Shown here piece by piece: positions 25,301-39,028 of a stretch of DNA of 64,000 nucleotides. The notes beneath the pieces were generated by a model. That model saw only the letters and a program-made list of their open reading frames with translations. It had not been told where the DNA came from and searched no databases. The stretch is taken from NCBI GenBank assembly GCA_963556195.1, contig OY744520.1, forward strand, positions 6,499,704 to 6,563,703, in the 5' to 3' direction. Made by a program: the position numbers and the translations under genes. Position 1 is the stretch's first letter; each line of letters opens with the position of its first letter. This DNA comes from Sepiola atlantica. Its lineage: Eukaryota > Mollusca > Cephalopoda > Sepiida > Sepiolidae.

Positions 25301-28300
25301 TAAATGTTACTGATAATATTTCCCTCTATAAATATTACTGATAATATTTCCCTCTATAAATGTTACTGATAATATTTCCCTCTATAAATGTTACTTATAA
25401 TATTTCCCTCTATAAATGTTACTGATAATATTTCATTCTATAAATGTTACTGATAATATTTCCCTCTATAAATGTTACTGATAATATTTCCCTCTATAAA
25501 TGTTACTGATAATATTTCCCTCTATAAATGTGACTGATAATATTTTCCTCTATAAATGTTACTGATAATATTTCCCTCTATAAATGTTACTTATAATATT
25601 TCCCTCTATAAATGTTACTGATAATATTTCCCTCTATAAATGTTACTGATAATATTTCCCTCTATAAATGTTACTGATAATATTTCCCTCTATAAATGTT
25701 ACTGATAATATTTCCCTCTATAAATGTTACTGATAATATTTTCCTCTATAAATGTTACTGATAATATTTCCCTCTATAAATGTTACTGATAATATTTTCC
25801 TCTATAAATGTTACTGATAATATTTCCTTCTATAAATGTTACTGATAATATTTTCCTCTATAAATATTACTGATAATATTTCCCTCTATAAATGTTACTG
25901 ATAATATTTCCCTCTATAAATGTTAATGATAATATTTCCTTCTATAAATGTTACTGATAATATTTCCCTCTATAAATGTTACTGATTATATTTCCCTCTA
26001 TAAATGTTACTGATAATATTTCCTTCTATAAATGTTACTGATAATATTTTCCTCTATAAATGTTACTGATAATATTTCCCTCTATAAATGTTACTGATAA
26101 TATTTCCCTCTATAAATCTTACTGATAATATTTCCATCTATAAATGTTACTGATAATATTTCCCTCTATAAATGTTACTGATAATATTTCCCTCTATAAA
26201 TGTTACTGATAATATTTCCCTCTATAAATGTGACTGATAATATTTCCTTCTATAAATGTTACTGATAATATTTTCCTCTATAAAAGTTACTGATAATATT
26301 TCCCTCTATAAATGTTACTGATAATATTTCCCTCTATAAATGTTACTGATAATATTTCCCGCTATAAATGTTACTGATAATATTTCCCTCTATAAATATT
26401 ACTGATAATTTTTCCCTCTATAAATGTTACTGATAATATTTCCCTCTATAAATGTTACTGATAATATTTCCCTCTATAAATGTTACTGATAATATTTCCC
26501 TCTATAAATGTTACTGATAATATTTCCCTCTATAAATGTTACTGATAATATTTCCCTCTATAAATGTTACTGATAATATTTCCCTCTATAAATGTTACTG
26601 ATAATATTTTCCTCTATAAATGTTACTGATAATATTTCCCTCTATAAATGTTACTGATAATATTTCCCTCTATAAATGTTACTGATAATATTTCCCTCTA
26701 TAAATGTTACTGATAATATTTCCCTCTATAAATGTTACTGATAATATTTCCCTCTATAAATGTTACTGATAATATTTCCCTCTATAAATGTTACTGATAA
26801 TATTTCCCTCTATAAATGTTACTGATAATATTTCCCTCTATAAATGTTACTGATAATATTTCCCTCTATAAATGTTACTGATAATATTTCCCTCTATAAA
26901 TGTTACTGATAATATTTTCATCTATAAATGTTACTGATAATCTTTCCCTCTATAAATGTTACTGATAATATTTCCCTCTATAAATGTTACTGATAATATT
27001 TCCCTCTATAAATGTTACTGATAATATTTCCCTCTATAAATGTTACTGATAATATTTCCCTCTATAAATGTGACTTATAATATTTTCCTCTATAAATGTT
27101 ACTGATAGGATTTCCCTCTATAAATGTTACTGATAATATTTCTCTCTATAAATGTTACTGATAATATTTCCCTCTATAAATGTGACTGATAATATTTCCT
27201 TCTATAAATGTTACTGATAATATTTTCCTCTATAAATGTTACTGATAATATTTCCTTCTATAAATGTTACTGATAATATTTTCCTCTATAAATATTACTG
27301 ATAATATTTCCCTCTATAAATGTTACTGATAATATTTCCCTCTATAAATGTTACTGATAATATTTCCTTCTATAAATGTTACTGATAATATTTCCCTCTA
27401 TAAATGTTACTGATTATATTTCCCTCTATAAATGTTAATGATAATATTTCCTTCTATAAATGTTACTGATAATATTTTCTTCTATAAATGTTACTGATAA
27501 TATTTCCATCTATAAATGTTACTGACAATATTTCCCTCTTTAAATGTTACTGATAATATTTCCGTCTATAAATGTTACTGATAATATTTCCGTCTATAAA
27601 TGTTACTGATAATATTTCCCTCTATAAATGTTACTGATAATATTTCCCTCTATAAATGTTACTGATAATATTTCCCTCTATAAATGTTACTGATAATATT
27701 TCCATCTATAAATGTAACTGATAATATTTCCCTCTATAAATGTTACTGATAATATTTTTCGTCTATAAATGTTACTGATAATATTTCCCTCTATAAATGT
27801 TACTGATAATATTTCATTCTATAAATGTTACTGATAATATTTCCCTCTATAAATGTTACTGATAATATTTCCCTCTATAAATGTTACTGATAATATTTCC
27901 CTCTATAAATGTGACTGGTAATATTTTCCTCTATAAATGTTAATGATAATATTTCCCTCTATAAATGTTACTGATAATATTTCCCTCTATAAATGTTACT
28001 GATAATATTTCCCTCTATAAATGTTACTGATAATATTTCCCTCTATAAATGTTACTGATAATATTTCCCTCTATAAATGTTACTGATAATATTTCCCTCT
28101 ATAAATGTTACTGATAATATTTCCCTCTATAAATGTTACTGATAATATTTTCCTCTATAAATGTTACTGATAATATTTCCCTCTATAAATGTTACTGATA
28201 ATATTTTCCTCTATAAATGTTACTGATAATATTTCCTTCTATAAATGTTACTGATAATATTTTCCTCTATAAATATTACTGATAATATTTCCATCTATAA

Positions 28301-29349
28301 ATGTTACTGATAATATTTCCCTCTATAAATGTTAATGATAATATTTCCTTCTATAAATGTTACTGATAATATTTCCCTCTATAAATGTTACTGATTATAT
28401 TTCCCTCTATAAATGTTACTGATTATATTTCCCTCTATAAATGTTACTGATAATATTTCCTTCTATAAATGTTACTGATAATATTTTCCTCTATAAATGT
28501 TACTGATAATATTTCCCTCTATAAATGTTACTGATAATATTTCCCTCTATAAATCTTACTGATAATATTTGCATCTATAAATGTTACTGATAATATTTCC
28601 CTCTATAAATGTTACTGATAATATTTCCCTCTATAAATGTTACTGATAATATTTCCCTCTATAAATGTGACTGATAATATTTCCTTCTATAAATGTTACT
28701 GATAATATTTTCCTCTATAAATGTTACTGATAATATTTCCCTCTATAAATGTTACTGATAATATTTCCCTCTATAAATGTTACTGATAATATTTCCCTCT
28801 ATAAATGTTACTGATAATATTTCCCTCTATAAATATTACTGATAATTTTTCCCTCTATAAATGTTACTGATAATATTTCCCTCTATAAATGTTACTGATA
28901 ATATTTCCCTCTATAAATGTTACTGATAATATTTCCATCTATAAATGTTACTGATAATATTTCCCTCTATAAATGTTACTGATAATATTTCCCTCTATAA
29001 ATGTTACTGATAATATTTCCCTCTATAAATGTGACTGATAATATTTTCCTCTATAAATGTTACTGATAATATTTTCCTCTATAAATGTTACTGATAATAT
29101 TTCCCTCTATAAATGTTACTGATAATATTTCCCTCTATAACTGTTACTGATAATATTTCCCTCTATAAATGTTACTGATAATATTTCCCTCTATAAATGT
29201 TACTGATAATATTTCCCTCTATAAATGTTACTGATAATATTTCCCTCTATAAATGTTACTGATAATATTTCCCTATATAAATGTTACTGATAATATTTCC
29301 ATCTATAAATGTTACTGATAATCTTTCCCTCTATAAATGTTACTGATAA
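22321..29349. repeat. 7029-bp higher-order block, copy B
   Basis: This is the adjacent second copy of 15292-22320. It begins where TATAAAAGTT (22331) matches 15302 and stops matching just after AATCTTTCC at 29323 (the partner of 22294). After that point the two copies are followed by different monomer orders. No difference was found among about a dozen landmarks checked by eye. Confidence 0.9.
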
Positions 29350-32300
29350 TATTTCCCTCTATAAATGTTACTGATAATATTTCCCTCTATAAATGTTACT
29401 GATAATATTTCCCTCTATAAATGTTACTGATAATATTTCCCTCTATAAATGTGACTGATAATATTTTCCTCTATAAATGTTACTGATAGGATTTCCCTCT
29501 ATAAATGTTACTGATAATATTTCCCTCTATAAATGTTACTGATAATATTTCCCTCTATAAATGTGACTGATAATATTTCCTTCTATAAATGTTACTGATA
29601 ATATTTCCCTCTATAAATGTTACTGATAATATTTCCTTCTATAAATGTTACTGATAATATTTTCCTCTATAAATGTTACTGATAATATTTCCCTCTATAA
29701 ATGTTACTGATAATATTTCCCTCTATAAATGTTACTGATAATATTTCCTTCTATAAATGTTACTGATAATATTTCCCTCTATAAATGTTACTGATTATAT
29801 TTCCCTCTATAAATGTTAATGATAATATTTCCTTCTATAAATGTTACTGATAATATTTTCTTCTATAAATGTTACTGATAATATTTCCATCTATAAATGT
29901 TACTGACAATATTTCCCTCTTTAAATGTTACTGATAATATTTCCCTCTATAAATGTTACTGATAATATTTCCCTCTATAAATGTTACTGATAATATTTCC
30001 CTCTATAAATGTTACTGATAATATTTCCCTCTATAAATGTTACTGATAATATTTCCCTCTATAAATGTTACTGATAATATTTCCATCTATAAATGTTACT
30101 GATAATATTTCCCTCTATAAATGTTACTGATAATATTTTTCGTCTATAAATGTTACTGATAATATTTCCTTCTATAAATGTTACTGATAATATTTTCCTC
30201 TATAAATATTACTGATAATATATCTCTCTATAAATGTTACTGATAATATTTCCCTCTATAAATGTTAATGATAATATTTCCATCTATAAATGTTACTGAT
30301 AATATTTCCCTCTATAAATGTTACTGATTATATTTCCCTCTATAAATGTTAATGATAATATTTCCTTCTATAAATGTTACTGATAATATTTTCTTCTATA
30401 AATGTTTCTGATAATATTTCCCTCTTTAAATGTTACTGATAATATTTCCCTCTATAAATGTTACTGATAATATTTCCCTCTATAAATGTTACTGATAATA
30501 TTTCCCTCTATAAATGTTACTGATAATATTTCCCTCTATAAATGTTACTGATAATATTTCCCTCTATAAATGTTACTGATAATATTTCCCTCTATAAATG
30601 TTACTGATAATATTTCCCTCTATAAATGCTACTGATAATATTTCCCTCTATAAATGTGACTGATAATATTTTCCTCTATAAATGTTACTGATAATATTTC
30701 CTTCTATAAATGTTACTGATAATATTTTCCTCTATAAATGTTACTGATAATATGTCCATCTATAAATGTTACTGATAATATTTCCCTCTATAAATGTTAC
30801 TGATAATATTTCCCTCTATAAATGTTACTGATAATATTTCTCTCTATAAATGTTACTGATAATATTATCCTCTATAAATGTTACTGATAATATTTCCCTC
30901 TTAAAATGTTACTGATAATATTTCCATCTATAAATGTTACTGATAATATTTCCCTCTATAAATGTTACTGATAATATTTCCCTCTATAAATGTTACTGAT
31001 AATATTTCCCTCTATAAATGTGACTGATAATATTTCCTTCTATAAATGTTACTGATAATATTTTCCTCTATAAATGTTACTGATAATATTTCCCTCTATA
31101 AATGTTACTGATAATATTTTCCTCTATAAATGTTACTGATAATATTTCCCTCTATAAATGTTACTGATAATATTTCCCTCTATAAATGTTACTGATAATA
31201 TTTCCCTCTATAAATGTTACTGATAATATTTTCCTCTATAAATGTTACTGATAATATTTCCCTCTATAAATGTTACTGATAATATTTCCCTCTATAAATG
31301 TTACTGATAATATTTCTCTCTATAAATGTTACTGATAAAATTTTCCTCTATAAATGTAACTGATAATATTTCCCTCTTTAAATGTTACTGATAATATTTC
31401 CCTCTATAAATGTTACTGATAATATTTCCCTCTATAAATGTTACTGATAATATTTCCTTCTATAAATGTTACTGATAATATTTCCCTCTATAAATGTTAC
31501 TGATAATATTTCCTTCTATAAATGTTACTGATAATATTTCCCTCTATAAATGTTACTGATAATATTTCCCTCTATAAATGTAACTGATAATATTTCCCTC
31601 TATAAATGTTACGGATAATATTTCCATCTATAAATGTTACTGATAATATTTCCCTCTATAAATGTTACTGATAATATTTCCCTCTATAAATGTTACTGAT
31701 AATATTTCCTTCTATAAATGTTACTGATAATATTTTCTTCTATAAATGTTACTGATAATATTTCCCTCTTTAAATGTTACTGATAATATTTCCCTCTATA
31801 AATGTTACTGATAATATTTCCCTCTATAAATGTTACTGATAATATTTCCCTCTATAAATGTTACTGATAATATTTCCCTCTATAAATGTTACTGATAATA
31901 TTTCCCTCTATAAATGTTACTGATAATATTTCCCTCTATAAATGTTACTGATAATATTTCCCTCTATAAATGTTACTGATAATATTTCCCTCTATAAATG
32001 TTACTGATAATATTTCCCTCTATAAATGTTACTGATAATATTTCCCTCTATAAATGTTACTGATAATATTTCCCTCTATAAATGTGACTGATAATATTTT
32101 CCTCTATAAATGTTACTGATAATATTTCCTTCTATAAATGTTACTGATAATATTTTCCTCTATAAATGTTACTGATAATATGTCCATCTATAAATGTTAC
32201 TGATAATATTTCCCTCTATAAATGTTACTGATAATATTTCCCTCTATAAATGTTACTGATAATATTTCCCTCTATAAATGTTACTGATAATATTTCCCTC

Positions 32301-33220
32301 TATAAATGTTACTGATAATATTTCCCTCTATAAATGTTACTGATAATATTTCCCTCTATAAATGTTACTGATAATATTTCCATCTATAAATGTTACTGAT
32401 AATATTTCCCTCTATAAATGTTACTGATAATATTTCCCTCTATAAATGTGACTGATAATATTTCCCTCTATAAATGTGACTGATAATATTTCCTTCTATA
32501 AATGTTACTGATAATATTTTCCTCTATAAATGTTACTGATAATATTTCCCTCTATAAATGTTACTGATAATATTTTCCTCTATAAATGTTACTGATAATA
32601 TTTCCCTCTATAAATGTTACTGATAATATTTCTCTCTATAAATGTTACTGATAATATTTCCCTCTATAAATGTTACTGATAATATTTCCCTCTATAAATG
32701 TTACTGATAATATTTCCCTCTATAAATGTTACTGATAATATTTCCCTCTATAAATGTTACTGATAATATTTCCCTCTATAAATGTTACTGATAATATTTC
32801 CCTCTATAAATGTGGCTGATAATATTTCCCTCTATAAATGTTACTGATAATATTTCCCTCTATAAATGTTAATGATAATATTTCCCTCTATAAATGTTAC
32901 TGATAATATTTTCCTCTATAAATGTTACTGATAATATTTCCCTCTATAAATGTTACTGATAATATTTCTCTCTATAAATGTTACTGATAATATTTCCCTC
33001 TATAAATGTTACTGATAATATTTCCCTCTATAAATGTTACTGATAATATTTCCCTCTATAAATGTTACTGATAATATTTCCCTCTATAAATGTTACTGAT
33101 AATATTTCCCTCTATAAATGTTACTGATAATATTTCCCTCTATAAATGTGGCTGATAATATTTCCCTCTATAAATGTGACTGATAATATTTCCCTCTATA
33201 AATGTTACTGATAATATTTT

Positions 33221-33945
33221 TCTTTTATTAATAATAAATATATGCATGGTTGAATAACGAACAATTTTTTTCTTCTTCTCCCTGTAAAATTAATCGCCAT
33301 TGTCAGGTATATCATCTTTAAATAAAATCGAAGGCGTCTTTTTATTTATTTAAATTTGCGACAATTTAAATATTTTATAACCAATATTCGCTTTCTTTAC
33401 ACCATGAAAATAATTATTAACTAAATATTTTAAAAATTTAATTAAAAATAATTTTTTTCACCATTTGATTTATTTATTGTGACAATTAAAAATCTTTAAA
33501 AAATAAATACTATCTTTCTTATAAAACAAATGCAACTTTTTCATTTTTTTAATTTAAAAATGTATCAATGAAATGTATTTACATTATATTAAAATAAAAA
33601 AATAACGCAAAAAGTAGATTAAACAAAACTTGTTCAATCGACGAGACGACAGAATTCGATTTTGGAACAATTCATTCTGAAAATGGGTAAAGTCGGATTC
33701 TCTTTTCTTATAGCGACACCAGTTAATTTTCAATTACTTTTTGGCGATCGGACGATCTCGTTTTTTTTTAAAATGTGTACGAAACGTTATAACGTACAGA
33801 GAAACACGAATAAGCATACTGTTGAACAGATATTTAATCATACAAATATTGTTAACACTGTGGGCGTCAAAATATGCGCACATATATTTCGTGGTAGCTA
33901 TTTAAAAAAATGTACATGTAATAATGTTGCCCTTCGCACGCAGAA
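33221..33945. other. AT-rich flank of the satellite
   Basis: Very AT-rich DNA with poly-A/T runs. A 142-codon frame starting at 33662 has no recognisable domain and runs into the CATACA microsatellite, so I do not regard it as a gene. Confidence 0.5.
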
Positions 33946-34034
33946 ACACATATACTCATACACATATACATATACACATATACATATACACACATACACA
34001 TACACATACACATATACACATACACATATACACA
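33946..34034. repeat. (CATATA/CATACA)n microsatellite
   Basis: Imperfect ACATAC/ACATAT hexamer repeat of about 90 bp. Confidence 0.95.
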
Positions 34035-34617
34035 TGCGCTTTGACATTTCTTGTTTTGTCAATTCTTCACTTCATGTCAGTCAAATCTAAACTCCCAATT
34101 TAGCAACAAAATGCTTCAAGCAGCTTTCTGTTTAAAATGTCTGACCGACAAGAAAAGGCGTATATCCGACCGCGTGTTTATTTTAATCTTTTTAAAACTT
34201 GCTTCGCTGCTTTCATTCGAGAGATTTCTTTTGAAGAGTTGAGTGGTATATACGTCAATACTCGAATTTTATTTTTGCGCGGGATAAAGAAACGCATCTG
34301 TGTCCCCCCACCACTCCTTCTGCACTTCCGTTATAGAAAGGATGCTGTTTGTTCTCTGGTCAGAAACCGGAAATACCGTCTGGAATTTCCTCATCCGGTC
34401 AGAGGTCAGTTGGAAATCTCTCCGCCATTTGCGAATATCGATTGAATTATCCACTCGAGAGGCACTAGGAACCGCCTACTTATACAATAAGAGAATGCAC
34501 GGGCGTTTCGCTATATTTACATAGCGACTTGGTTTCAGTTAAACATTTAAAATTTAGCAGCAATGATTCATGAAATACTAAACCATTGTGATAGTGATTG
34601 GATAAGGGTAAACTAAT

Positions 34618-34765
34618 TTGCATAAATAGATGACTAGAAGATATGTAGGCGTTCACTCTGCGTATTAGAGAGTACCTGCACGTAGACATGAAATAAATGC
34701 TGACTGTTGCGATTACTGTTCTTGCAGAGATAACGCAACATTACGTAATCATATTTATCGAAAGA
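34618..34765 (+). repeat. Dispersed repeat, copy 1 (partner at 40747)
   Basis: It shares an ordered set of blocks with 40747-40890: GATGACTAGAAGATATG / GCATGACTAGAAGATATG, GTTCACTCTGCGTA / GCTCACTCTTCGTA, GAGTA(C/A)(C/T)TGCACGTAGACA, then AATGCT(G/A)AC and an AT-rich end with ATTTAT. About 75% identical. No coding or tRNA-like signal was found. Confidence 0.65.
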
Positions 34766-35002
34766 AATGAAAAGGTACTAGGAAGATCATAATCCAAAAA
34801 CCTGAAATCGATCTCTTATTCTTGCCTTATTCTGGTCGGTAGAGATCACAACGAAACGATTGTTGGGTATAGTTGCAGATTGAAAGCCGTTGACTTTCAA
34901 GGTCACTAGGATCGGGTTTTACATACAGAATCTGGTATTCTCAAATAGTCATACATCGAGGAACTAATCAGGCTCAACAGCGCTTAACTTTAGAAACGGA
35001 AA
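34766..35002. other. Unassigned sequence before the 33-bp array
   Basis: Mixed sequence with no gene seen. The array begins within GGAAAACCGGTGTG. Confidence 0.4.
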
Positions 35003-38000
35003 ACCGGTGTGTCAACGTGATTATAGTCGTATAAAACCGGTGTGTCAACGTGATTCTAGTCGTATAAAACCGGTGTGTCAACGTGATTATAGTCGTATAA
35101 AACCGGTGTGTCAACGTGATTATAGTCGTATAAAACCGGTGTGTCAACGTGATTATAGTCGTATAAAACCGGTGTGTCAACGTGATTATAGTCGTATAAA
35201 ACCGGTGTGTCAACGTGATTATAGTCGTATAAAACCGGTGTGTCAACGTGATTATAGTCGTATAAAACCGGTGTGTCAACGTGATTATAGTCGTATAAAA
35301 CCGGTGTGTCAACGTGATTATAGTCGTATAAAACCGGTGTGTCAACGTGATTATAGTCGTATAAAACCGGTGTGTCAACGTGATTATAGTCGTATAAAAC
35401 CGGTGTGTCAACGTGATTATAGTCGTATAAAACTGGTGTGTCAACGTGATTATAGTCGTATAAAACCGGTGTGTCAACGTGATTATATTCGTATAAAACC
35501 GGTGTGTCAACGTGATTATAGTCGTATAAAACCGGTGTGTCAACGTGATTATATTCGTATAAAACCGGTGTGTCAACGTGATTCTAGTCGTATAAAACTG
35601 GTGTGTCAACGTGATTATAGTCGTATAAAACCGGTGTGTCAACGTGATTATAGTCGTATAAAACCGGTGTGTCAACGTGATTATAGTCGTATAAAACCGG
35701 TGTGTCAACGTGATTATAGTCGTATAAAACCGGTGTGTCAACGTGATTATAGTCATATAAAACCGGTGTGTCAACGTGATTATAGTCGTATAAAACCGGT
35801 GTGTCAACGTGATTCTAGTCGTATAAAACTGGTGTGTCAACGTGATTATAGTCGTATAAAACCGGTGTGTCAACGTGATTATAGTCGTATAAAACTGGTG
35901 TGTCAACGTGATTATAGTCGTATAAAACCGGTGTGTCAACGTGATTCTAGTCGTATAAAACCGGTGTGTCAACGTGATTATAGTCGTATAAAACCGGTGT
36001 GTCAACGTGATTATAGTCGTATAAAACCGGTGTGTCAACGTGATTATAGTCATATAAAACCGGTGTGTCAACGTGATTATAGTCGTATAAAACCGGTGTG
36101 TCAACGTGATTATAGTCGTATAAAACCGGTGTGTCAACGTGATTATAGTCGTATAAAACCGGTGTGTCAACGTGATTATAGTCGTATAAAACTGGTGTGT
36201 CAACGTGATTATAGTCGTATAAAACCGGTGTGTCAACGTGATTATATTCGTATAAAACCGGTGTGTCAACGTGATTATAGTCGTATAAAACCGGTGTGTC
36301 AACGTGATTATATTCGTATAAAACCGGTGTGTCAACGTGATTCTAGTCGTATAAAACTGGTGTGTCAACGTGATTATAGTCGTATAAAACCGGTGTGTCA
36401 ACGTGATTATAGTCGTATAAAACCGGTGTGTCAACGTGATTATAGTCGTATAAAACCGGTGTGTCAACGTGATTATAGTCGTATAAAACCGGTGTGTCAA
36501 CGTGATTATAGTCATATAAAACCGGTGTGTCAACGTGATTATAGTCGTATAAAACCGGTGTGTCAACGTGATTCTAGTCGTATAAAACCGGTGTGTCAAC
36601 GTGATTATAGTCGTATAAAACCGGTGTGTCAACGTGATTATATTCGTATAAAACCGGTGTGTCAACGTGATTATAGTCGTATAAAACCGGTGTGTCAACG
36701 TGATTATAGTCATATAAAACCGGTGTGTCAACGTGATTATAGTCGTATAAAACCGGTGTGTCAACGTGATTATAGTCGTATAAAACCGGTGTGTCAACGT
36801 GATTATAGTCGTATAAAACCGGTGTGTCAACGTGATTATAGTCGTATAAAACCGGTGTGTCAACGTGATTCTAGTCGTATATAACCGGTGTGTCAACGTG
36901 ATTATAGTCGTATAAAACCGGTGTGTCAACGTGATTATATTCGTATAAAACCGGTGTGTCAACGTGATTCTAGTCGTATAAAACCGGTGTGTCAACGTGA
37001 TTCTAGTCGTATAAAACCGGTGTGTCAACGTGATTATAGTCGTATAAAACCGGTGTGTCAACGTGATTATAGTCATATAAAACCGGTGTGTCAACGTGAT
37101 TATAGTCATATAAAACCGGTGTGTCAACGTGATTCTAGTCGTATAAAACCGGTGTGTCAACGTGATTCTAGTCGTATAAAACCGGTGTGTCAACGTGATT
37201 ATAGTCGTATAAAACCGGTGTGTCAACGTGATTCTAGTCGTATAAAACCGGTGTGCTAACGTGATTCTAGTCGTATAAAACCGGTGTGTCAACGTGATTA
37301 TAGTCGTATAAAACCGGTGTGTCAACGTGATTCTAGTCGTATAAAACCGGTGTGTCAACGTGATTATAGTCGTATAAAACCGGTGTGTCAACGTGATTAT
37401 AGTCGTATAAAACCGGTGTGTCAACGTGATTATATTCGTATAAAACTGGTGTGTCAACGTGATTATAGTCGTATAAAACCGGTGTGTCAACGTGATTATA
37501 TTCGTATAAAACCGGTGTGTCAACGTGATTCTAGTCGTATAAAACTGGTGTGTCAACGTGATTATAGTCGTATAAAACCGGTGTGTCAACGTGATTATAG
37601 TCGTATAAAACCGGTGTGTCAACGTGATTATAGTCGTATAAAACCGGTGTGTCAACGTGATTATAGTCGTATAAAACCGGTGTGTCAACGTGATTCTAGT
37701 CGTATAAAACCGGTGTGTCAACGTGATTATAGTCGTATAAAACCGGTGTGTCAACGTGATTATATTCGTATAAAACCGGTGTGTCAACGTGATTATAGTC
37801 GTATAAAACCGGTGTGTCAACGTGATTATAGTCGTATAAAACCGGTGTGTCAACGTGATTATAGTCGTATAAAACTGGTGTGTCAACGTGATTATAGTCG
37901 TATAAAACCGGTGTGTCAACGTGATTATAGTCGTATAAAACCGGTGTGTCAACGTGATTATAGTCGTATAAAACCGGTGTGTCAACTTGATTATAGTCGT

Positions 38001-39028
38001 ATAAAACCGGTGTGTCAACGTGATTATAGTCGTATAAAACCGGTGTGTCAACGTGATTATAGTCGTATAAAACTGGTGTGTCAACGTGATTATAGTCGTA
38101 TAAAACCGGTGTGTCAACGTGATTATAGTCGTATAAAACCGGTGTGTCAACTTGATTATAGTCGTATAAAACCGGTGTGTCAACGTGATTATAGTCGTAT
38201 AAAACCGGTGTGTCAACGTGATTATAGTCGTATAAAACCGGTGTGTCAACGTGATTATAGTCGTATAAAACCGGTGTGTCAACGTGATTCTAGTCGTATA
38301 AAACCGGTGTGTCAACGTGATTATAGTCGTATAAAACCGGTGTGTCAACGTGATTATAGTCGTATAAAACCGGTGTGTCAACGTGATTATAGTCGTATAA
38401 AACCGGTGTGTCAACTTGATTATAGTCGTATAAAACCGGTGTGTCAACGTGATTATAGTCGTATAAAACCGGTGTGTCAACGTGATTATAGTCGTATAAA
38501 ACCGGTGTGTCAACGTGATTATAGTCGTATAAAACCGGTGTGTCAACGTGATTATAGTCGTATAAAACTGGTGTGTCAACGTGATTATAGTCGTATAAAA
38601 CCGGTGTGTCAACGTGATTATAGTCGTATAAAACCGGTGTGTCAACGTGATTATAGTCGTATAAAACCGGTGTGTCAACATGATTATAGTCGTATAAAAC
38701 CGGTGTGTCAACGTGATTATAGTCGTATAAAACCGGTGTGTCAACGTGATTCTAGTCGTATAAAACCGGTGTGTCAACGTGATTATAGTCGTATAAAACT
38801 GGTGTGTCAACGTGATTATAGTCGTATAAAACTGGTGTGTCAACGTGATTATAGTCGTATAAAACCGGTGTGTCAACGTGATTATAGTCGTATAAAACTG
38901 GTGTGTCAACGTGATTATAGTCGTATAAAACCGGTGTGTCAACGTGATTCTAGTCGTATAAAACCGGTGTGTCAACGTGATTATAGTCGTATAAAACCGG
39001 TGTGTCAACGTGATTATAGTCGTATAAA
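35003..39028. repeat. 33-bp satellite, 122 units without net indels
   Basis: The unit starts ACCGGTGTGTCAACGTGATT and ends ATAGTCGTATAAA (33 bp). The span of 4026 bp is exactly 122 x 33. Because 33 is a multiple of 3 the array is stop-free over 1344 codons on the minus strand (11-residue unit THRFYTTIITL) and in long blocks on the plus strand (unit VCQRDYSRIKP). The plus blocks are broken by single changes near 36882 (TATATAACC) and 37256 (GTGCTAACG). The few recurrent variants (TAT>TCT, AGT>ATT, GTCGTA>GTCATA, CCGG>CTGG, CGTG>CTTG or CATG) change the amino acid in both frames, so I see no sign of coding constraint. Higher-order order exists: a 759-bp (23-unit) block starting near 35431 recurs at 36190. 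Confidence 0.97.

Larger units (their letters stand above)
10829..33220. repeat. 28-bp satellite array, about 800 monomers
   Basis: The unit starts TGTTACTGATAATATTTCCC and ends TCTATAAA (28 bp), so each monomer contains TATAAA. The span of 22,392 bp gives about 800 copies. Variants are mostly single substitutions: TTTCC(C/A/T)TC, TTTTCCTC, TGTGAC, ATATTAC, CTTATAAT, GATAGGATTT, AATCTTTCC. Phase is kept almost throughout. Rare single-base indels near 13555 (minus one), 20730, 27759 and 30140 (plus one each) act as landmarks. Because 28 is not a multiple of 3, no long frame forms. The array shows higher-order structure (see 15292-29349). It could be a pericentromeric or other heterochromatic satellite, but the sequence alone does not say. 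Confidence 0.98.

Noticed and set aside
34974..39008. 1344-codon minus-strand open frame with an 11-residue repeat
   Set aside because: It is a frame through the 33-bp satellite, which is a multiple of 3 with no stops. All recurrent variants change amino acids in both strands' frames, the opposite strand is also open, and there is no unique N- or C-terminal domain.
35003..39028. CRISPR array
   Set aside because: Units are contiguous without spacers, there are no cas genes, and the DNA is eukaryotic.
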